Shown: positions 43,583 through 54,892, counted from the stretch's first letter. The stretch is DNA of 64,000 nt from Branchipolynoe longqiensis (GCA_030323885.1 CM059198.1:75167045-75231044); one strand, 5' to 3'. The notes: generated by a model not told the origin, from the letters alone. A program made the numbers and translations.

Positions 43583-43866
43583 GACCTGGTAACACAGGAT
43601 AGATGAGCAAGGGACCAGACGGGAAAACGGCCGTGTGCCCTGGTAACACAAGATAGAAGAGCAGGGGACCAGACAGGAAAACGGCTGTGTAACCTGGTAA
43701 CACAGGATAGATGAGCAGGGGACCAGACGGGAAAACGGCCGTGTGCCCTGGTAACACTAGATAGATGAGCAGGGGACCAGATGGGAAAGCGGCATGTGCT
43801 CTTGTAAAACAGGATATATGAGCAGGGGACCAGATGGGTAAAACGGCCGTGTGACCCTGTAACACA
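43583..43866. repeat. 54-bp minisatellite, middle block
   Basis: Five fairly regular units (GATAGATGAGCAGGGGACCA ... GGTAACACAG). The minus-strand ORFs with repeated FPSGPLLIYPVLPGHTAV are artefacts. Confidence 0.9.
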
Positions 43867-44715
43867 GTGTAATATGTCGGGACTCGGCCGTCTGAATCCC
43901 AAACATTACTATGCTCCACAGGTGTGTTCTGACAACTGTCTGTCAGTCCCCACCTGTGATTACTCTCAACAACTCAAGGCAGAAAGGAAGACAAGTTGCG
44001 CAAGATGAACAATGAAGAGGTTGTGCATTATTGTTCACCTCCTAATGACCTATCACCCTCACTCCTTACCAACTGCCCACACAGATCCTCATAACTCTTG
44101 CTGGTGTATATAAGAATCAGTGCCGACAGCAATTTGAACAGGAGTCCAATGGTTGTTGCACACAGCTCAGTGTCTTTGGAATAGATGTTGCTAGTTCGAG
44201 TGAAGAAAGTGGAGTCCCCTCTAAGAGGGCTTCATGTGGGGTCTGGATGTCAGGTATAAGGAATGCAGGTGACTGGACACACAGCCAGCCAATCAGACAC
44301 CCTCTACAGCCTGGGTGGGCGACGTCCTAATAGGAGGCAGCTGTCACTCAACCCCGACTGCAGGTGGTGTCCCTAATATATGCAGAAGGGCTGGGTGTGC
44401 TTGTCCAGCAGTCCTGTGGTAACAAGTAGTCATCAACAGTTACAAGAAACATATATCAATGGTTCCCTCCTCCAATTGCACTCTTTCTGGTTCATGAACG
44501 GAACATTTCAATAATTATTAACTGTCTCTTAAGTATGACCATCACATCTCAATCTCAGTCGCTATGTATAATCACATTTCCACATAGGCGCTTATGTCAC
44601 AAAGCGAGTGCGGCGCCCATTGCTTCTCTGTTACATAATCATGGTCCCCGCTCCATCGCTCGAGAATAATAATGTTCTTTGCCAATATATAAATCCGAAC
44701 CGAAAATCCGTATGG
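43867..44715 (+). other. Non-repetitive island, possible LTR fragment
   Basis: Interrupts the minisatellite. Starts near TGTAATATGTCGGGACTCGG, has TATATAAGAATC at 44107 and, at ~44457, CA followed by ATGGTTCCCTCC. An LTR plus short internal stub is possible, but there is no second LTR or AATAAA. No ORF of note. Confidence 0.3.
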
Positions 44716-45172
44716 ACCGGAAAACTGCGGTGTGACCTGCTATCACAAGATAGATGAGCAGGGGACCAGATGGGAAAACGGCCGTGTGACCTGGTAACAC
44801 AAGATAGATGAGCAGGGGACCAGACGGGAAAACTGCTGTGTGCCCTGGTAACACAAGATAGATGAGCAGGGGACCAGACGGGAAAACGGCCATGTGCCCT
44901 GGTAACACAAGATAGATGAGCAGGGGACCAGACGGGAAAACGGCCGTGTGACCTGGTAACACAGGATAGATGAGCAGGGGAACAAACGGGGAAACGGCCG
45001 TCTGACCTTGTAACACAGGATAGATGAGCCGGGGACCAGACGGGAAAACGGCCGTCTGACCTTGTAACACAAGATAGATGAGCCGGGGACCAGACAGGAA
45101 ACGGCTGCGTGACCTTGTTTGTAACACAGTATAGATTAGCAAGGGACCAGACGGGAAAACGGCCGTGTGACC
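44716..45172. repeat. 54-bp minisatellite, right block
   Basis: About eight regular units. The 255- and 167-codon minus-strand ORFs are artefacts. Confidence 0.9.
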
Positions 45173-47290
45173 TGATGTGTGATGTGTGGTGTATGGTGTG
45201 TGGTGTGTGGCGTGTGGTGTGTGGTGTGTGATGTGTACTGTGTGATGTGTGATGTGTTATGTGGAAGACCTCCCTACACCCACCACCAGCTACCCCCACC
45301 CTTCCCCACACACCCAACCCCACCACCACCCAGCCACACACACCTCGCATCCCGCACACACTCACCACGACCTCCCAACACCGTATCACCATCACCACCC
45401 CACACGCCCAGACTCACTCTAAACCCCCCCACGCCACTCCCCACACTCCCACCTTCACCCCTACCCCCCCCCCCCACACACACATACCCACCCCACTGTG
45501 CACTCCCCCACCCTCAACCCACCACCCCAACCACACACCCCTTACCCCTACTATTACCACCGCCGTCACCCCTACCACCATCACCACACCCCCTCCCCAC
45601 CCTCAACCCACCACACCAACCACACCCTCCCCCTTACCTCTACTATTACCACCACCCCACCCCTACCACCATCACCACACACCCCTCCCCACCCTCAACC
45701 CACCACCCCAACCACACCCCCTTACCCCTACTATTACCACCGCCCTCACCCCTACCACCATCACCACACCCCCCCCCCCCTCACCCCACCCCCCACCCCC
45801 CACCCCACCCCCACCCCTACCCCACCCCCACCCCCCCACACCCACCCCACCCCCCCCCCACCCCCACCCCCCACCCACACCCCACCCCCACCCCACACCC
45901 CACCCCCCCACCCCACCACCACCCCACCCCCCCCCCACCTCACCCCCCCCCACCCCCACCCCACCCTCCCCACCCACCCACCCCACCCCCACCCCTCCCC
46001 ACACCCCCCCCCCCACCCACCCCCCCCCCCCCACCCCCCACCCCACCCCCACCCCACCCCCCCACCCCCACCCCACCACACCCCCACCCACCCCCACCAC
46101 CACCCCACCCCACCCCCCCCTACCCCCACCCCCCCCCCACCCCCCCCCCCACACCCCCCCACCCCCCACCCCCCACCCCCCCCCCCCCACCCCCCCACCC
46201 CCACCACCCCCCCCCACCCCCACCACCACCACCCCCCCCCCAACCCCCACCCCCACCCCCCACACCCCACCCCCCACCACTACCCCCACCCCCACCCCAC
46301 CCCCCACCCCACCCCCCTCCCCACCCCACCCACCACCCCCCCCACCCCCCCCACCCCCCCTCAACCCCACCACCCCCCACCCCACCCCCACCCCCCCCCC
46401 CCCCCCACCCACACCCCACCCACCCTCCCCACCCCCCCCACTCACCACCCCCCACCCCACACCACCCACCCCCCCCCCCCCCCCACACCCACAACCCCCA
46501 CCACCCCCCACCCCACCCCCACACCACCCGCCCCACCCCACCCCCACCCCCCACCCCCCCCCCACCCCACCCACCCCACCCACCCCCCCCCACCCCCCCA
46601 CCCCCACCCCACCCCCCCCCCACCCCCACCCCCACCCCCCCCCACCTCACCCCCACCCCCCCACACCCTCCCCCCACCCCACACCCCACCCCCTCCCCCC
46701 CACCCCCCCACCCCCACCCCCCCCCCCCCCACCACCCCCCAACCACACCCTCCCCCTTACCCCTACTATTACCACCACCCTCACCCCTACCACCATCACC
46801 ACACCCCCTCCCCACCCTCAACCCACCACCCCAACCACACCCTCACCCTTACCCCTACTATTACCACTGCCCTCACCCCTACCATCATCACCACACCCCC
46901 TCCCCACCCTCAACCCACCACCCCAACCACACCCTTACCCTTACCCCTACCATTACCACCGCCCTCACCCCTACCACCATCACCCCCCCCCCCTCCCCAC
47001 CCTCAACCCACCACCCCTAACCACACCCTCCCCCCCCTTTACCCCTCACTGTCCTCCCCACCCCTACCACCACCATCACCACACTCCCTCCCCACCCCCT
47101 AACACCCCCCCCCCCCCCCCCCACACTTCCACCCCACCCCCCCCACATCCACCCCCACACTCCCCCCCCCCACCACCGCTCCCACCTCCTGGCCCAGTCA
47201 TCACACACCCTAACCCCCACTCCCCCCCCACCCACATCTAACCCCCACCCCCACCTGCTGGGCCCATCCTCCATCATACCCCATGCCCCA
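45173..47290. repeat. GTGTG tract and 2-kb C-rich array
   Basis: 45173-45265 is GTGTG-rich. Then follow C-rich units of ~90 bp (CCCTCAACCCACCACCCCAA, CCCCTACTATTACCACC, CACCCCTACCACCATCACCA; starts near 45511, 45601, 45691 and again 46815, 46907, 47001) on both sides of ~960 bp of almost pure C/A (45770-46735). The complementary strand has dense G runs. Long Pro/His/Thr-rich ORFs (613, 660, 534 codons) and Gly-rich minus ORFs are artefacts. Confidence 0.95.
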
Positions 47291-47884
47291 CTTCCCCTGG
47301 CGGGCGGGTTGACACACGTACACACATCATGTCACGTCCGGTCCCACCCCGAACCCACACCTTGCAGGCCGTCACTAGTGTCACAAAGCACGTGCACCAG
47401 TTCAGCGCACAGACATGTGGTGTTTCACTGATTGATTATCGAGCCAACAGGGGCGACCTAATACCCCTGTCACACTACGACGTAACGAGCCAACAGGGGC
47501 GACCTAACATTCATTTTAACTTAAAGATCCTGGCTGATCTATGGCCCTATTGGACCTCTAATGCCAGCTCGTTGTGGATAAATAAACTATACAAAAAATC
47601 TCCTTTCCATACATATGGAGCTGGACGGAACCTTGAAGTAATATAATTGTGGGTGTCCTCTCCAATGTCTATGCAGCCTTCTCTCAAATGCTTCTACCGT
47701 CGGTGCTTTAAAACATTTTTTTAAACTAATTATAGTTTATTCAGTGAATAATGCCTTTTGTCAGCGCCAGAGCCCTGGTTTTCCGGCCGTTCAGTACAAT
47801 TTCTTGGTACATAAATGACAATATCAGTTGCAATAATAACCACATGAAAATCCTGTTTGATAATAGAAATATAATATAAATGAA
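47291..47884. other. No recognised gene; short direct repeat
   Basis: A 22-bp direct repeat around GAGCCAACAGGGGCGACCTA (near 47443 and 47488). 47720-47820 weakly resembles 7210-7290. No supported ORF. Confidence 0.45.
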
Positions 47885-47990
47885 CTATAGACCTATTTCA
47901 TATGACGTCAGCATAGGTATTTAGGTCAGTGCGCGTGCAGCTTGGCTGCAGGACGACACACGGTCACACCGCAAACTCAATGGCTATGAG
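47885..47990 (-). mobile_element. MITE-2 end fragment
   Basis: GACCTATTTCATATGACGTC, TATTTAGGTCAGTGCGCGTG, CTTGGCTGCAGGACGAC match the right end of MITE-2 (39680-39843) inverted. Confidence 0.65.
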
Positions 47991-48812
47991 CAATGAGAAG
48001 TCCACCACTGGGGCACTGGCCTCTCTACTGGATGAACTTCTGTCAAACATAGACAAGGGTTATCTTACTATCGCAGTCTTCTTTGATTTCAAGAAGGCAT
48101 TTGATACGTTCGGCAACAAAATCATGATGCATAAAATAGAATGAGCTGGGCTAGACAATAGAGCACATAGCTTCCTCACAAATTACCTCAGCAATAGAAA
48201 ACAATACACACAACTAAGTGATACCAAGTCGACCTCCCGAGAAATAAAAACAGGAGTTCCACAGGGTTCCACTCTGGGACCCCTACTATTTCTAATATTT
48301 ATAAATGACCGACCTCTAGTTTCCAACAAAGCATCTTTCACATTATTTGCCGATGATGCAGCACTAACAATACATAACAATGACCTTGCCATAGCCGCAA
48401 GCGAGGCTGAAGTGGTGCGGGAGGGAGTGAATACATGGTGCCATGAGAATAAACTAACACATGGCACCACGAGAATAAACCTCGGTTTGAGAACACCGAT
48501 CAAGGATTGATTAATAATTGGTTTTCAGAAACACATGCTTTTGTACATATCTGTAGACAATGTGAATACTAACTGCGCTGAATGTTGACTGATAATTAAT
48601 TCAACACAGATTTAATATAGAAACTACTAACACCCAAAGCTCCAAGCGGTTGGCCCGAGCAAGACCAGGTAAACACTCCTGAATGCGGGACCAGACCAAA
48701 ACAGAATCACAGCTGCCCAGCATTGAAAACAAGCACCCTCACAGGAGCTTATACGCTATGGACAGAGTAAATAACTTGTCACAACAACAAAAAACACACA
48801 AAAAAGTTCGAT
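47991..48812 (+). mobile_element. LINE-C, internally deleted copy
   Basis: RT core (47991-48475) joined through ~140 bp of unclear origin to the LINE-C 3' UTR (48615-48805), which matches the UTR at 31400-31600. Both copies end AAAAAAGTTCGATG. Confidence 0.7.
47996..48475 (+). pseudogene. LINE-C reverse transcriptase core, one stop
   Basis: Reads AVFFDFKKAFDTF (motif A), a stop TGA at 48142-48144, then NYLSNRKQYTQL, IKTGVPQGSTLGPLLFLIFI (motif B) and TLFADDAALTI (motif C, FADD), ending NTWCHENKLT. This is the Jockey/CR1-like type of LINE RT, different from LINE-A and LINE-B. Truncated on both sides. Confidence 0.75.
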
Positions 48813-48944
48813 GAAGTGTATGTATCTATATATATATATGTGTATCTGTAGTAGACTATGCATTACAAATGTATTTGTCTCAAATGTACACATATTAAAC
48901 ACATACAAGGCTTTAAAATTTAATTCAATGTATCAACTCTCTGT

Positions 48945-49278
48945 GGCGGAGTGGTTAGAGTGTCTGACTTTTTTCTAGGGCAGACTCCTAATCTGAGGGT
49001 CGGCGGTTCGATTCCCCATGCCCCCAGCTCTGCCAATTTGGATTTCCACCGCTGTGTATAACCTACAGCATCATCAAAGGCCGGTTGCTCTCATATCATG
49101 TCTATGTGGTGTGGGAGGTTTAAAAATCCCTTGGGTCAGTAAAAGTGTAGGCTCGGGCTTTCTATCGACCAGCAGTGGAATGAGGAAGACCAGTCGTCTA
49201 TGACTGAAATTTCCCCTGCTTAAACAACTAATGGACCAACAAACAAACAAACAAACAAAAAAACAAAAACAAAAAAAA
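48945..49278 (+). repeat. SINE-3, full-length, with tail B
   Basis: tRNA-like head GTGGCGGAGTGGTTAGAG (A box), a long variable region, CGGTTCGATTCCCC (B box); body; then AGCAGTGGAATGAGGAAGAC and GAAATTTCCCCTGCTTAAAC, the same tail B found on some SINE-1 copies; then (CAAA)n. Too decayed outside the boxes to be a functional tRNA gene. Confidence 0.75.
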
Positions 49279-49587
49279 TCCATAGTTGTGTTTTGTAAGC
49301 GAGGGTTCGAATTGACTGGTAAAACAACCAACTTTTGACTCTAGTCGATGATCGTCCACCACTAATGCTTTCACCTCAAATAGCTCCACACTCGGCCATT
49401 CATTAAACTGCTGGTAAAAGTCTTTGAACTCCAGCTCAGAATGAACTGGAGCCTGGACATGGAATGACTGCACGGTTGGTTGGGTGGGTTGGAGTGATTT
49501 TGTGCCGCCACCTGGTGTTTAACTGATGCACCTCCAAAGTCGTCTGCATTCACGTGGTGTGTCGACACATCGAGTATTTATTTACAC
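49279..49587. other. No recognised feature
   Basis: No supported ORF, RNA or repeat. Confidence 0.4.
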
Positions 49588-49685
49588 ATCATAGTTGGCT
49601 GTTGGCGTTTTGCGTCCTGGCAATATCAGGCCGCCAGCACCATGACCTGATATCCCACTCAGTCACATTATCCTAACACCGACCC
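49588..49685 (-). repeat. SINE-1 fragment with internal deletion
   Basis: Tail TTTTGCGTCCTGGCAATATC joins directly to the body (GGCCGCCAGCACCATGACC, CAGTCACATTATCC). Confidence 0.7.
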
Positions 49686-49688
49686 TAA

Positions 49689-50942
49689 AGCATGGAAAAT
49701 TAGTATTGGCAAGGTTGCCAAAACTCTGACACGATAGACTTCTGCAGTAACAGGTTCTGTTAAATTGACTCAGTATTGCCTTCTACGCAGAAACAAATGC
49801 TTAATAAGTGCATCAGTATCTAAGTTAGATCAGAGAGCGTGTATACAGATGAGAGGGACAACTCCCATACTACACCATGTAACAGATGCCGACTGTGGCG
49901 CTCCAAGTGGTGGTTGTTGAACAGTATATGACACAGCTGTCAAACTCAAGGCATTGTCAATGGTCGTGTGCAATCTTCCTACAGAAAACGTTAAATATCT
50001 CTAAAACTACAACACCTAGAAACAAACTGATTGGAATACACATAGGAAACATGTTTACCAACAAGATTATATTAAAGAGATATGGTTAGGGTTCTGGATT
50101 TCTATTAATTTGGAATAAAACTGACGTTTTTCACTACGCGTACGGCAAACTCAAGGCATTGTCAATGGCGGTGAGCAATCTTCCTACAGAAAACGTTAAA
50201 TATCTCTAAAACTACAACACCTAGAAACAAACTGATTGGAATACACATAGGAAACATGTTTACCAACAAGATTATATTAAAGAGATATGGTTAGGGTTCT
50301 GGATTTCTATTAATTTGGAATAAAACTGACGTTTTTCACTACGCGTACGGCAAACTCAAGGCATTGTCAATGGCGCTGAGCAATCTTCCTACAGAAAACG
50401 TTAAATATCTCTAAAACTACAACACCTAGAAACAAACTGATTGGAATACACATAGGAAACATGTTTACCAACAAGATTATATTAAATTGATATGGTTAGG
50501 GTTCTGGATTTCTATTAATTTGGAATAAAACTGACGTTTTTCACTACGCGTACGGCAAACTCAAGGCATTGTCAATGGTCGTGTGCAATCTTCCTACAGA
50601 AAAAGTGAAATATCTCTAAAACTACACCAAATAGAAACAAGCCGCTTAGTACACATATAGAAAACATGTTTACCAAAAGGATTATATTAAATCGATAAGG
50701 TTAGGCTTCTGCATTTCTATTAATTTTGAATAAAAACAAATGTTTTGCACTACACGTATGGCAAACTCAAAGCTTGTTCAACACTAACCGCCAGGAACGC
50801 CACTGTAGCCTGTGTTACCGATTTTCGCGGCAGTTGTCTCTCTCATCTGTATACACGCTCTCTGGTTAGATATGTAAGATCAAATCTAGATAATTGGTTT
50901 GGTTTTGAAAATTTGATATTTCATCGGACTATGCAGCTTTAA
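49689..50942 (-). mobile_element. MITE-1 split by MITE-4
   Basis: 49689-49830 and 50872-50942 form one 5'-shortened MITE-1 (GTATCTAAGTTAGAT joined to ATGTAAGATCAAATC, as at 63018-63050). It ends in TTAA at 50939-50942. Confidence 0.75.
49831..50864. mobile_element. MITE-4 with internal 205-bp tandem units
   Basis: 1,034 bp. Terminal inverted repeats CAGAGAGCGTGTATACAGAT, GAGAG(G/A)GACAACT (over 30 bp), with further inverted similarity to ~100 bp inward. 7-bp duplication GTTAGAT at 49824-49830 and 50865-50871. The middle is four tandem units of 205 bp (starts 49941, 50146, 50351, 50556), the last diverged. The same unit makes up MITE-2, whose ends are unrelated. No coding capacity. Confidence 0.8.
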
Positions 50943-50944
50943 CT

Positions 50945-51085
50945 TATATCCAGCGAATTGAACTTTTCTGGGATCCTTTCTGTCTGTAAGGAATTTGTAT
51001 GCATTTATTGTATCACCTCAATTTATTGTAAACATACCTTGCAGAGAGTTAAAATAAAAGAATTGATTGAATTGAATTGAACAAT
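50945..51085 (+). mobile_element. Possible LINE 3' end
   Basis: Ends TTAAAATAAAAGAATTGATT followed by (GAATT)n. Short pentanucleotide tails are typical of CR1/L2-like LINE 3' ends. No coding part. Confidence 0.35.
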
Positions 51086-51448
51086 TTGAGGAGCTTGAAT
51101 TTCATGATTTGTTTGTTTGTTGGTGTTTTTCATCCTTATTGAATGTTATGAAAATAGCCAACCAGCCAACTGGGTTAGGGTTCGGGTTGTGTCATTTTTA
51201 ATTCACAACCTTTGGCAGCGTTAAATCACAGTGAACTGGACATTGTTTACAGAACCAGCCTCGGCAGACTTCAAACCAGACTACGATTTTAGAGTCCCGG
51301 CTGACCATGGCGACTAGGGTTGCGCTTGGAGAGTGGCCAGCTGGCTTTTTGGCGAGGACGGGCGGCAGGGAATCAATAATCAATAATCAATGGTCAACAA
51401 TCAATGGTCGGTTATGTGTGTCTTGGATGCAGGCACTGCTTCTTTTTC
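51086..51448. other. No recognised feature
   Basis: Contains (AATC)n-like words near 51370-51410. No gene seen. Confidence 0.4.
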
Positions 51449-51801
51449 TGACCAGATGGCATGGCCAAATGAGTTGAGCGTCCATCTCCTGTTTTGGGAG
51501 ATCAGGGAATCCGAACCCATGGGTTTGTGGGTTCAAACCGTGGTCGAATCAAACCGATGACTTAAAAATTGATATTTCCTAGCTCGGTGCTCGGCATTAT
51601 TAGGATAGGGCACGGACTGGTAGGCTCAGAGTCAGGATAATGTGACTGAGTGGGATATCAGGTCATGGTGCTGATGGCCTGGTCTCCCCGTGGGGCAGCA
51701 CTATAAAGTCACCATAAGTGGGCAGTGTCACAAGTGAGTACCTTTACACGTCCTGATATGACCTTAGATGTTGCTAGGACGTACAACAAACGAACAAAAC
51801 A
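51449..51801 (+). repeat. SINE-1, alternate head, full-length
   Basis: GACCAGATGGCATGGCCAAA, body, tail TTAGATGTTGCTAGGACGTA, then CAAACGAACAAAAC. Confidence 0.8.
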
Positions 51802-51861
51802 AGCTTAATTTTCTGCCTTGCGTGGGCTTCTGAGCCCCCCCCCCCCACCTCCTCCCACACA

Positions 51862-52613
51862 CACACATATTCTGTGTGGTTATATCTGTCTCATAGTCTG
51901 CATAGTTCTATCTGTCTCATATTCGACATGGTTATGTCTGTCTCATATTCTGCATGGTTATATCCATCTCATATTCTGCGTAGTTCTATCTGTCTCATAT
52001 TCTGCATAGTTCCATCTGTCTCATATTTTGTGTTGTTATGTCTCTCTCATATTCTGCATGGTTATGTCTATCTCATATTCTGTGTAGTTCCGCCTGTCTC
52101 ATATTTTATGTTGTTATGTCTGACTCTTATTTTGTGTGGTTATTTCTGTCTCATATTCTGCATGGTTATGTCTGTCCCATATTTTGTGTGGTTTTCTCGG
52201 TCTCATATTCTGCGTAGTTCCGTCTGTCTCATATTCTGCGTGGTTATATCTGTTTCATATTCTGCATAGTTCTATCTGTCGCATATTTTGTGTGGGTATC
52301 TCTGTCTTGTATTCTGCATGGTTATGTCTGTTTCATTTTCTGCATGGTTCTGTCTGTCCCATATTCTGCATAGTTCCGTCTGTCTCATATTTTCTGTGGT
52401 TATATCTGTCTCATATTCTGTGCGGTTCCGTCTGTCTCATATTCTGTGTGGTTCTGTCTGTCTCATATTCTGCATGGTTCCGTCTGTCCTATATTTTGTG
52501 TGGTTATATCTGTTTCATATTCTGAAAGGTTCCGTCTGTCTCATATCCTGCAAGGTTCCGACTGTCTCATATATGGTGTGGTTAGGTTTGTCTCATATTT
52601 TGCGCTCCTCTAC
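51862..52613. repeat. 27-bp minisatellite, ~28 copies
   Basis: Unit TCTGTCTCATATTCTGCATG plus GTTATGT (variants GTGTGG, AGTTCCG). All plus frames are open because 27 is divisible by three; the apparent Cys/Ser/Leu-rich membrane-like proteins (up to 131 aa) are artefacts. Confidence 0.95.
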
Positions 52614-52727
52614 GTAAAGCTTGAGATTTACGACATCCTGTGATTCGTGATGACCCAGATTTGTAGGTGCAGTTCACCGCACCTATTGCGCCTCGAGCAC
52701 CTAATTGCACCACTGATTCACCCTACC

Positions 52728-52775
52728 CCCACACACACCCACACACACACCCACACACACACCCACACACACAGC
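52728..52775. repeat. CACACACACC microsatellite
   Basis: Short (CA)n interrupted by CCC every ~14 bp. Confidence 0.85.
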
Positions 52776-52816
52776 ACTCAGAATAATCTGCACAAGTTGC
52801 CAACATCAATCAGGTG

Positions 52817-53150
52817 ACCAGACAGAATAGCCGAATGAGATGAGCGTCTGTCTCCCGTTTTGGTAGATCATGGGATTTGAACCCTGGTTGCGTCAAACTA
52901 ATGATTTAAAAATGTATGCTTGCCACTTCATAACCAGGCGCTCGGCATTATTAGGATAGGGCAAGGACTGGTTGGGTCAGTGTCAGGATAATGTGACTGA
53001 GTGGGATATCAGGTCATGGTGCTGACGGCCTGGTCTCCCAGTGGGGCAGCACTATAAAATCATCATGAGTGTGTATGGTCATAAGTGGGTACCTGTCCTT
53101 ATATGACCTTAGATGTTGTCAGGACGTAAAACTCCAACAACCAACCAACG
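52817..53150 (+). repeat. SINE-1, alternate head
   Basis: GACCAGACAGAATAGCCGAA, body, tail TTAGATGTTGTCAGGACGTA plus CCAACAACCAACC. Its 3' half and ~110 bp of downstream flank recur at 56927-57215. Confidence 0.8.
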
Positions 53151-53240
53151 AATCGATCAGGCAGTCATAGGATGTGACGGGTGAAATATGTGACTTGCGA
53201 AATATATGACTTGTGTCACTGTACGCATGTGCAGTATCTT

Positions 53241-53955
53241 GTTTGTTTGTTTGAGTTTTACATCATAGGTACTGCAGGTATAGCAATACCTCAGGGAGTT
53301 TGTCGCCCCTGCCTTGCAGAGTTGTAAACCACTGCCTTGTGGTACAGGTTCTTGACAGAACCAAAGGCTAAGGGAGCAAACCCTAAACAGAAAACCATGT
53401 CACTGTGGCAGCATTAAGGGCGGTTGATGTATGGAACTCCCAACATCTCCCGACCAGCCATTGCAGGGACAAATAGTTTTGCGCCTGTCTTGACATGTTC
53501 TTGCCGATATGAAACCTCTATTTGCTCCCCGAGAGAGTGCCGCTGGTAACTTGCAAAAGCCAGCAGCACTTCAACACTTTTGCAGGCAGCTTTCATGAAA
53601 TGTACAACCGCACAAAGGAGAGCGGCAGTCAAGTAATGAAAGCAGTCTTTGTCGCATCGCGACCGACAGCATGATGATAATGATGATGATGACATCATAG
53701 GAACATCTAAGGTCATCTGAGGATGGGTCCGACTCGTGACAGTGTGCACTCATGGTGACGTGATAGTGTTGCCCCACTGGGATACCAGGCCGCCGGCACC
53801 ATGACCCGATTTACCCCTCAGTCACATTATCCTGACACTGAGCTAACCAGTCCTTGCCATATCCTAGTAATGCCAAGCGCCAAGCTAGGTAGCAACAAGT
53901 ATCAATTTGTAAGACGTTGGTTTCACTCGACCGGGTATCGAACTCCCAACCTGTC
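53241..53955 (-). repeat. SINE-1 split by LINE-A derivative
   Basis: Tail end (53241-53269) and remainder (53702-53955) are one minus-strand SINE-1, interrupted at ACATCATAGG. Confidence 0.75.
53270..53691 (+). mobile_element. LINE-A internally deleted derivative in SINE-1
   Basis: 422 bp: LINE-A leader to CAACCGCACAAA, then GAGAGCGGCAGTCAAGTAAT and GTCGCATCGCGACCGACAGC, ATGATGATAATGATG. Perfect 10-bp duplication ACATCATAGG at 53260-53269 and 53692-53701. Retains more of the 3' UTR than the 5175 copy. Minus-strand ORFs here have no known domain. Confidence 0.85.
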
Positions 53956-54132
53956 GGGTGATGGTGGGGTGGGTGTGTGGACGTGTGGGTCCCTTTTCTC
54001 CCCCCTCCCCCTCCCCACCCCCCTGAGGAAGCGACAAGCATCAATGTTGTAAGTCCGTGATTTGACTCACCTGTGGTTCAAACTCTCTCTCATACTCATA
54101 CTCATACTCATCCGCTTCTGATTTTGTTAGGC

Positions 54133-54525
54133 TTAAAAGCCTGTATCAGGTCGATGCGTGTCAAAATTTGATTTACTAGGATTAAACACATCGAGTACCG
54201 GATGTATGCAATATCCCGGATGTATGCAATATTGCAGCCCCCTCCAATGCTTATCCAGTCTGCCCTTGAAGGCGTTGACGGAAGGCGCTTCTATGACATG
54301 TTCAGGCAGTGCGTTCCAGGCATTTACTATCCTGTTACTGAAGAATAGCTGTCTGACTGGTTTTATTGCTCTTTCTTTCTTCAGCTTGTATCGATAACCT
54401 CTAGTTTTACAGTTGGCCATCTTCAGGTATCTAGCATCAACCGCATATCTTCCAGTGACGTGTTTGAATGCTTCTATCATGTCTCCCCTGGCCCTTCGGT
54501 AGTATAAGCTGGGTATTGCTACATT
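54133..54525 (-). pseudogene. LINE-D RT C-terminal fragment
   Basis: Minus strand: SLYYRRARGDMIEAFKHVTG, LKKERAIKPVRQLFFSNRIV, NAWNALPEHVIEAP, FKGRLDKHWRG. The pattern RRxRGDMIExxK ... NxWNxLPExVV ... FKxxLDxHW is the classic C-terminal end of CR1/Jockey-like LINE RTs. No catalytic part. A 15-bp segment (GGATGTATGCAATAT) is duplicated near 54205. A (GAGTAT)n tail follows on the minus strand (54090-54115). Confidence 0.75.
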
Positions 54526-54531
54526 TGTTGA

Positions 54532-54886
54532 TTAAAGTTGCATCGTCCGATGGTTTTGAGTTTCTATCATTTTCTGAGCTAGATATATTAGGGTGATCAT
54601 TATAATCTACCTTACTTTCGTTTGAAGTAATTTTTATTTTAAATGGCTAGCTTTTGAGATATTTGATGTACAAACATGCAAAATTAATTTAGGCAAGCAC
54701 GCCAAAATTCTGACACCATAGGCTTCTGCAGTAACATATTCTATTAGATTGCATCATTATTCCCTTCTATGTGATGACAAATGTTTAATAAGTACATCAG
54801 TATCTACGTTAGATATGTAGAATCAAATCTAGATAATTATTTTGGTTTTGAAAATTTGATATTTTATTCGGACTATGCAGCTTTAA
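54532..54886 (-). mobile_element. MITE-1, full-length copy
   Basis: TTAA (54532-54535), AGTTGCATCGTCCGATGG ... CGGACTATGCAGCT, TTAA (54883-54886). 355 bp, directly abutting LINE-D. Confidence 0.85.
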
Positions 54887-54892
54887 GCAAGA

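Noticed and set aside
43486..45398. Hydrophobic repeat proteins on the minus strand (GPLLIYPVLPGHTAV)
   Set aside because: Translation of the 54-bp minisatellite; 54 is divisible by three, so all frames read through.
45179..47325. ORFs of 534-660 codons rich in Pro, His and Thr
   Set aside because: C/A-only composition cannot form stop codons; not evidence of a gene.
48945..49020. Genuine tRNA gene
   Set aside because: A and B boxes are present, but the arms do not pair well by eye, the variable region is odd, and a SINE body and A-rich tail follow.
51818..52643. Serial membrane-protein-like ORFs (Ser/Cys/Leu-rich)
   Set aside because: 27-bp repeat translated in three frames.
54001..54130. 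Short second SINE-1 head after 54010
   Set aside because: Only ~60 bp with weak similarity; may be a duplicate of the neighbouring copy, not annotated separately.
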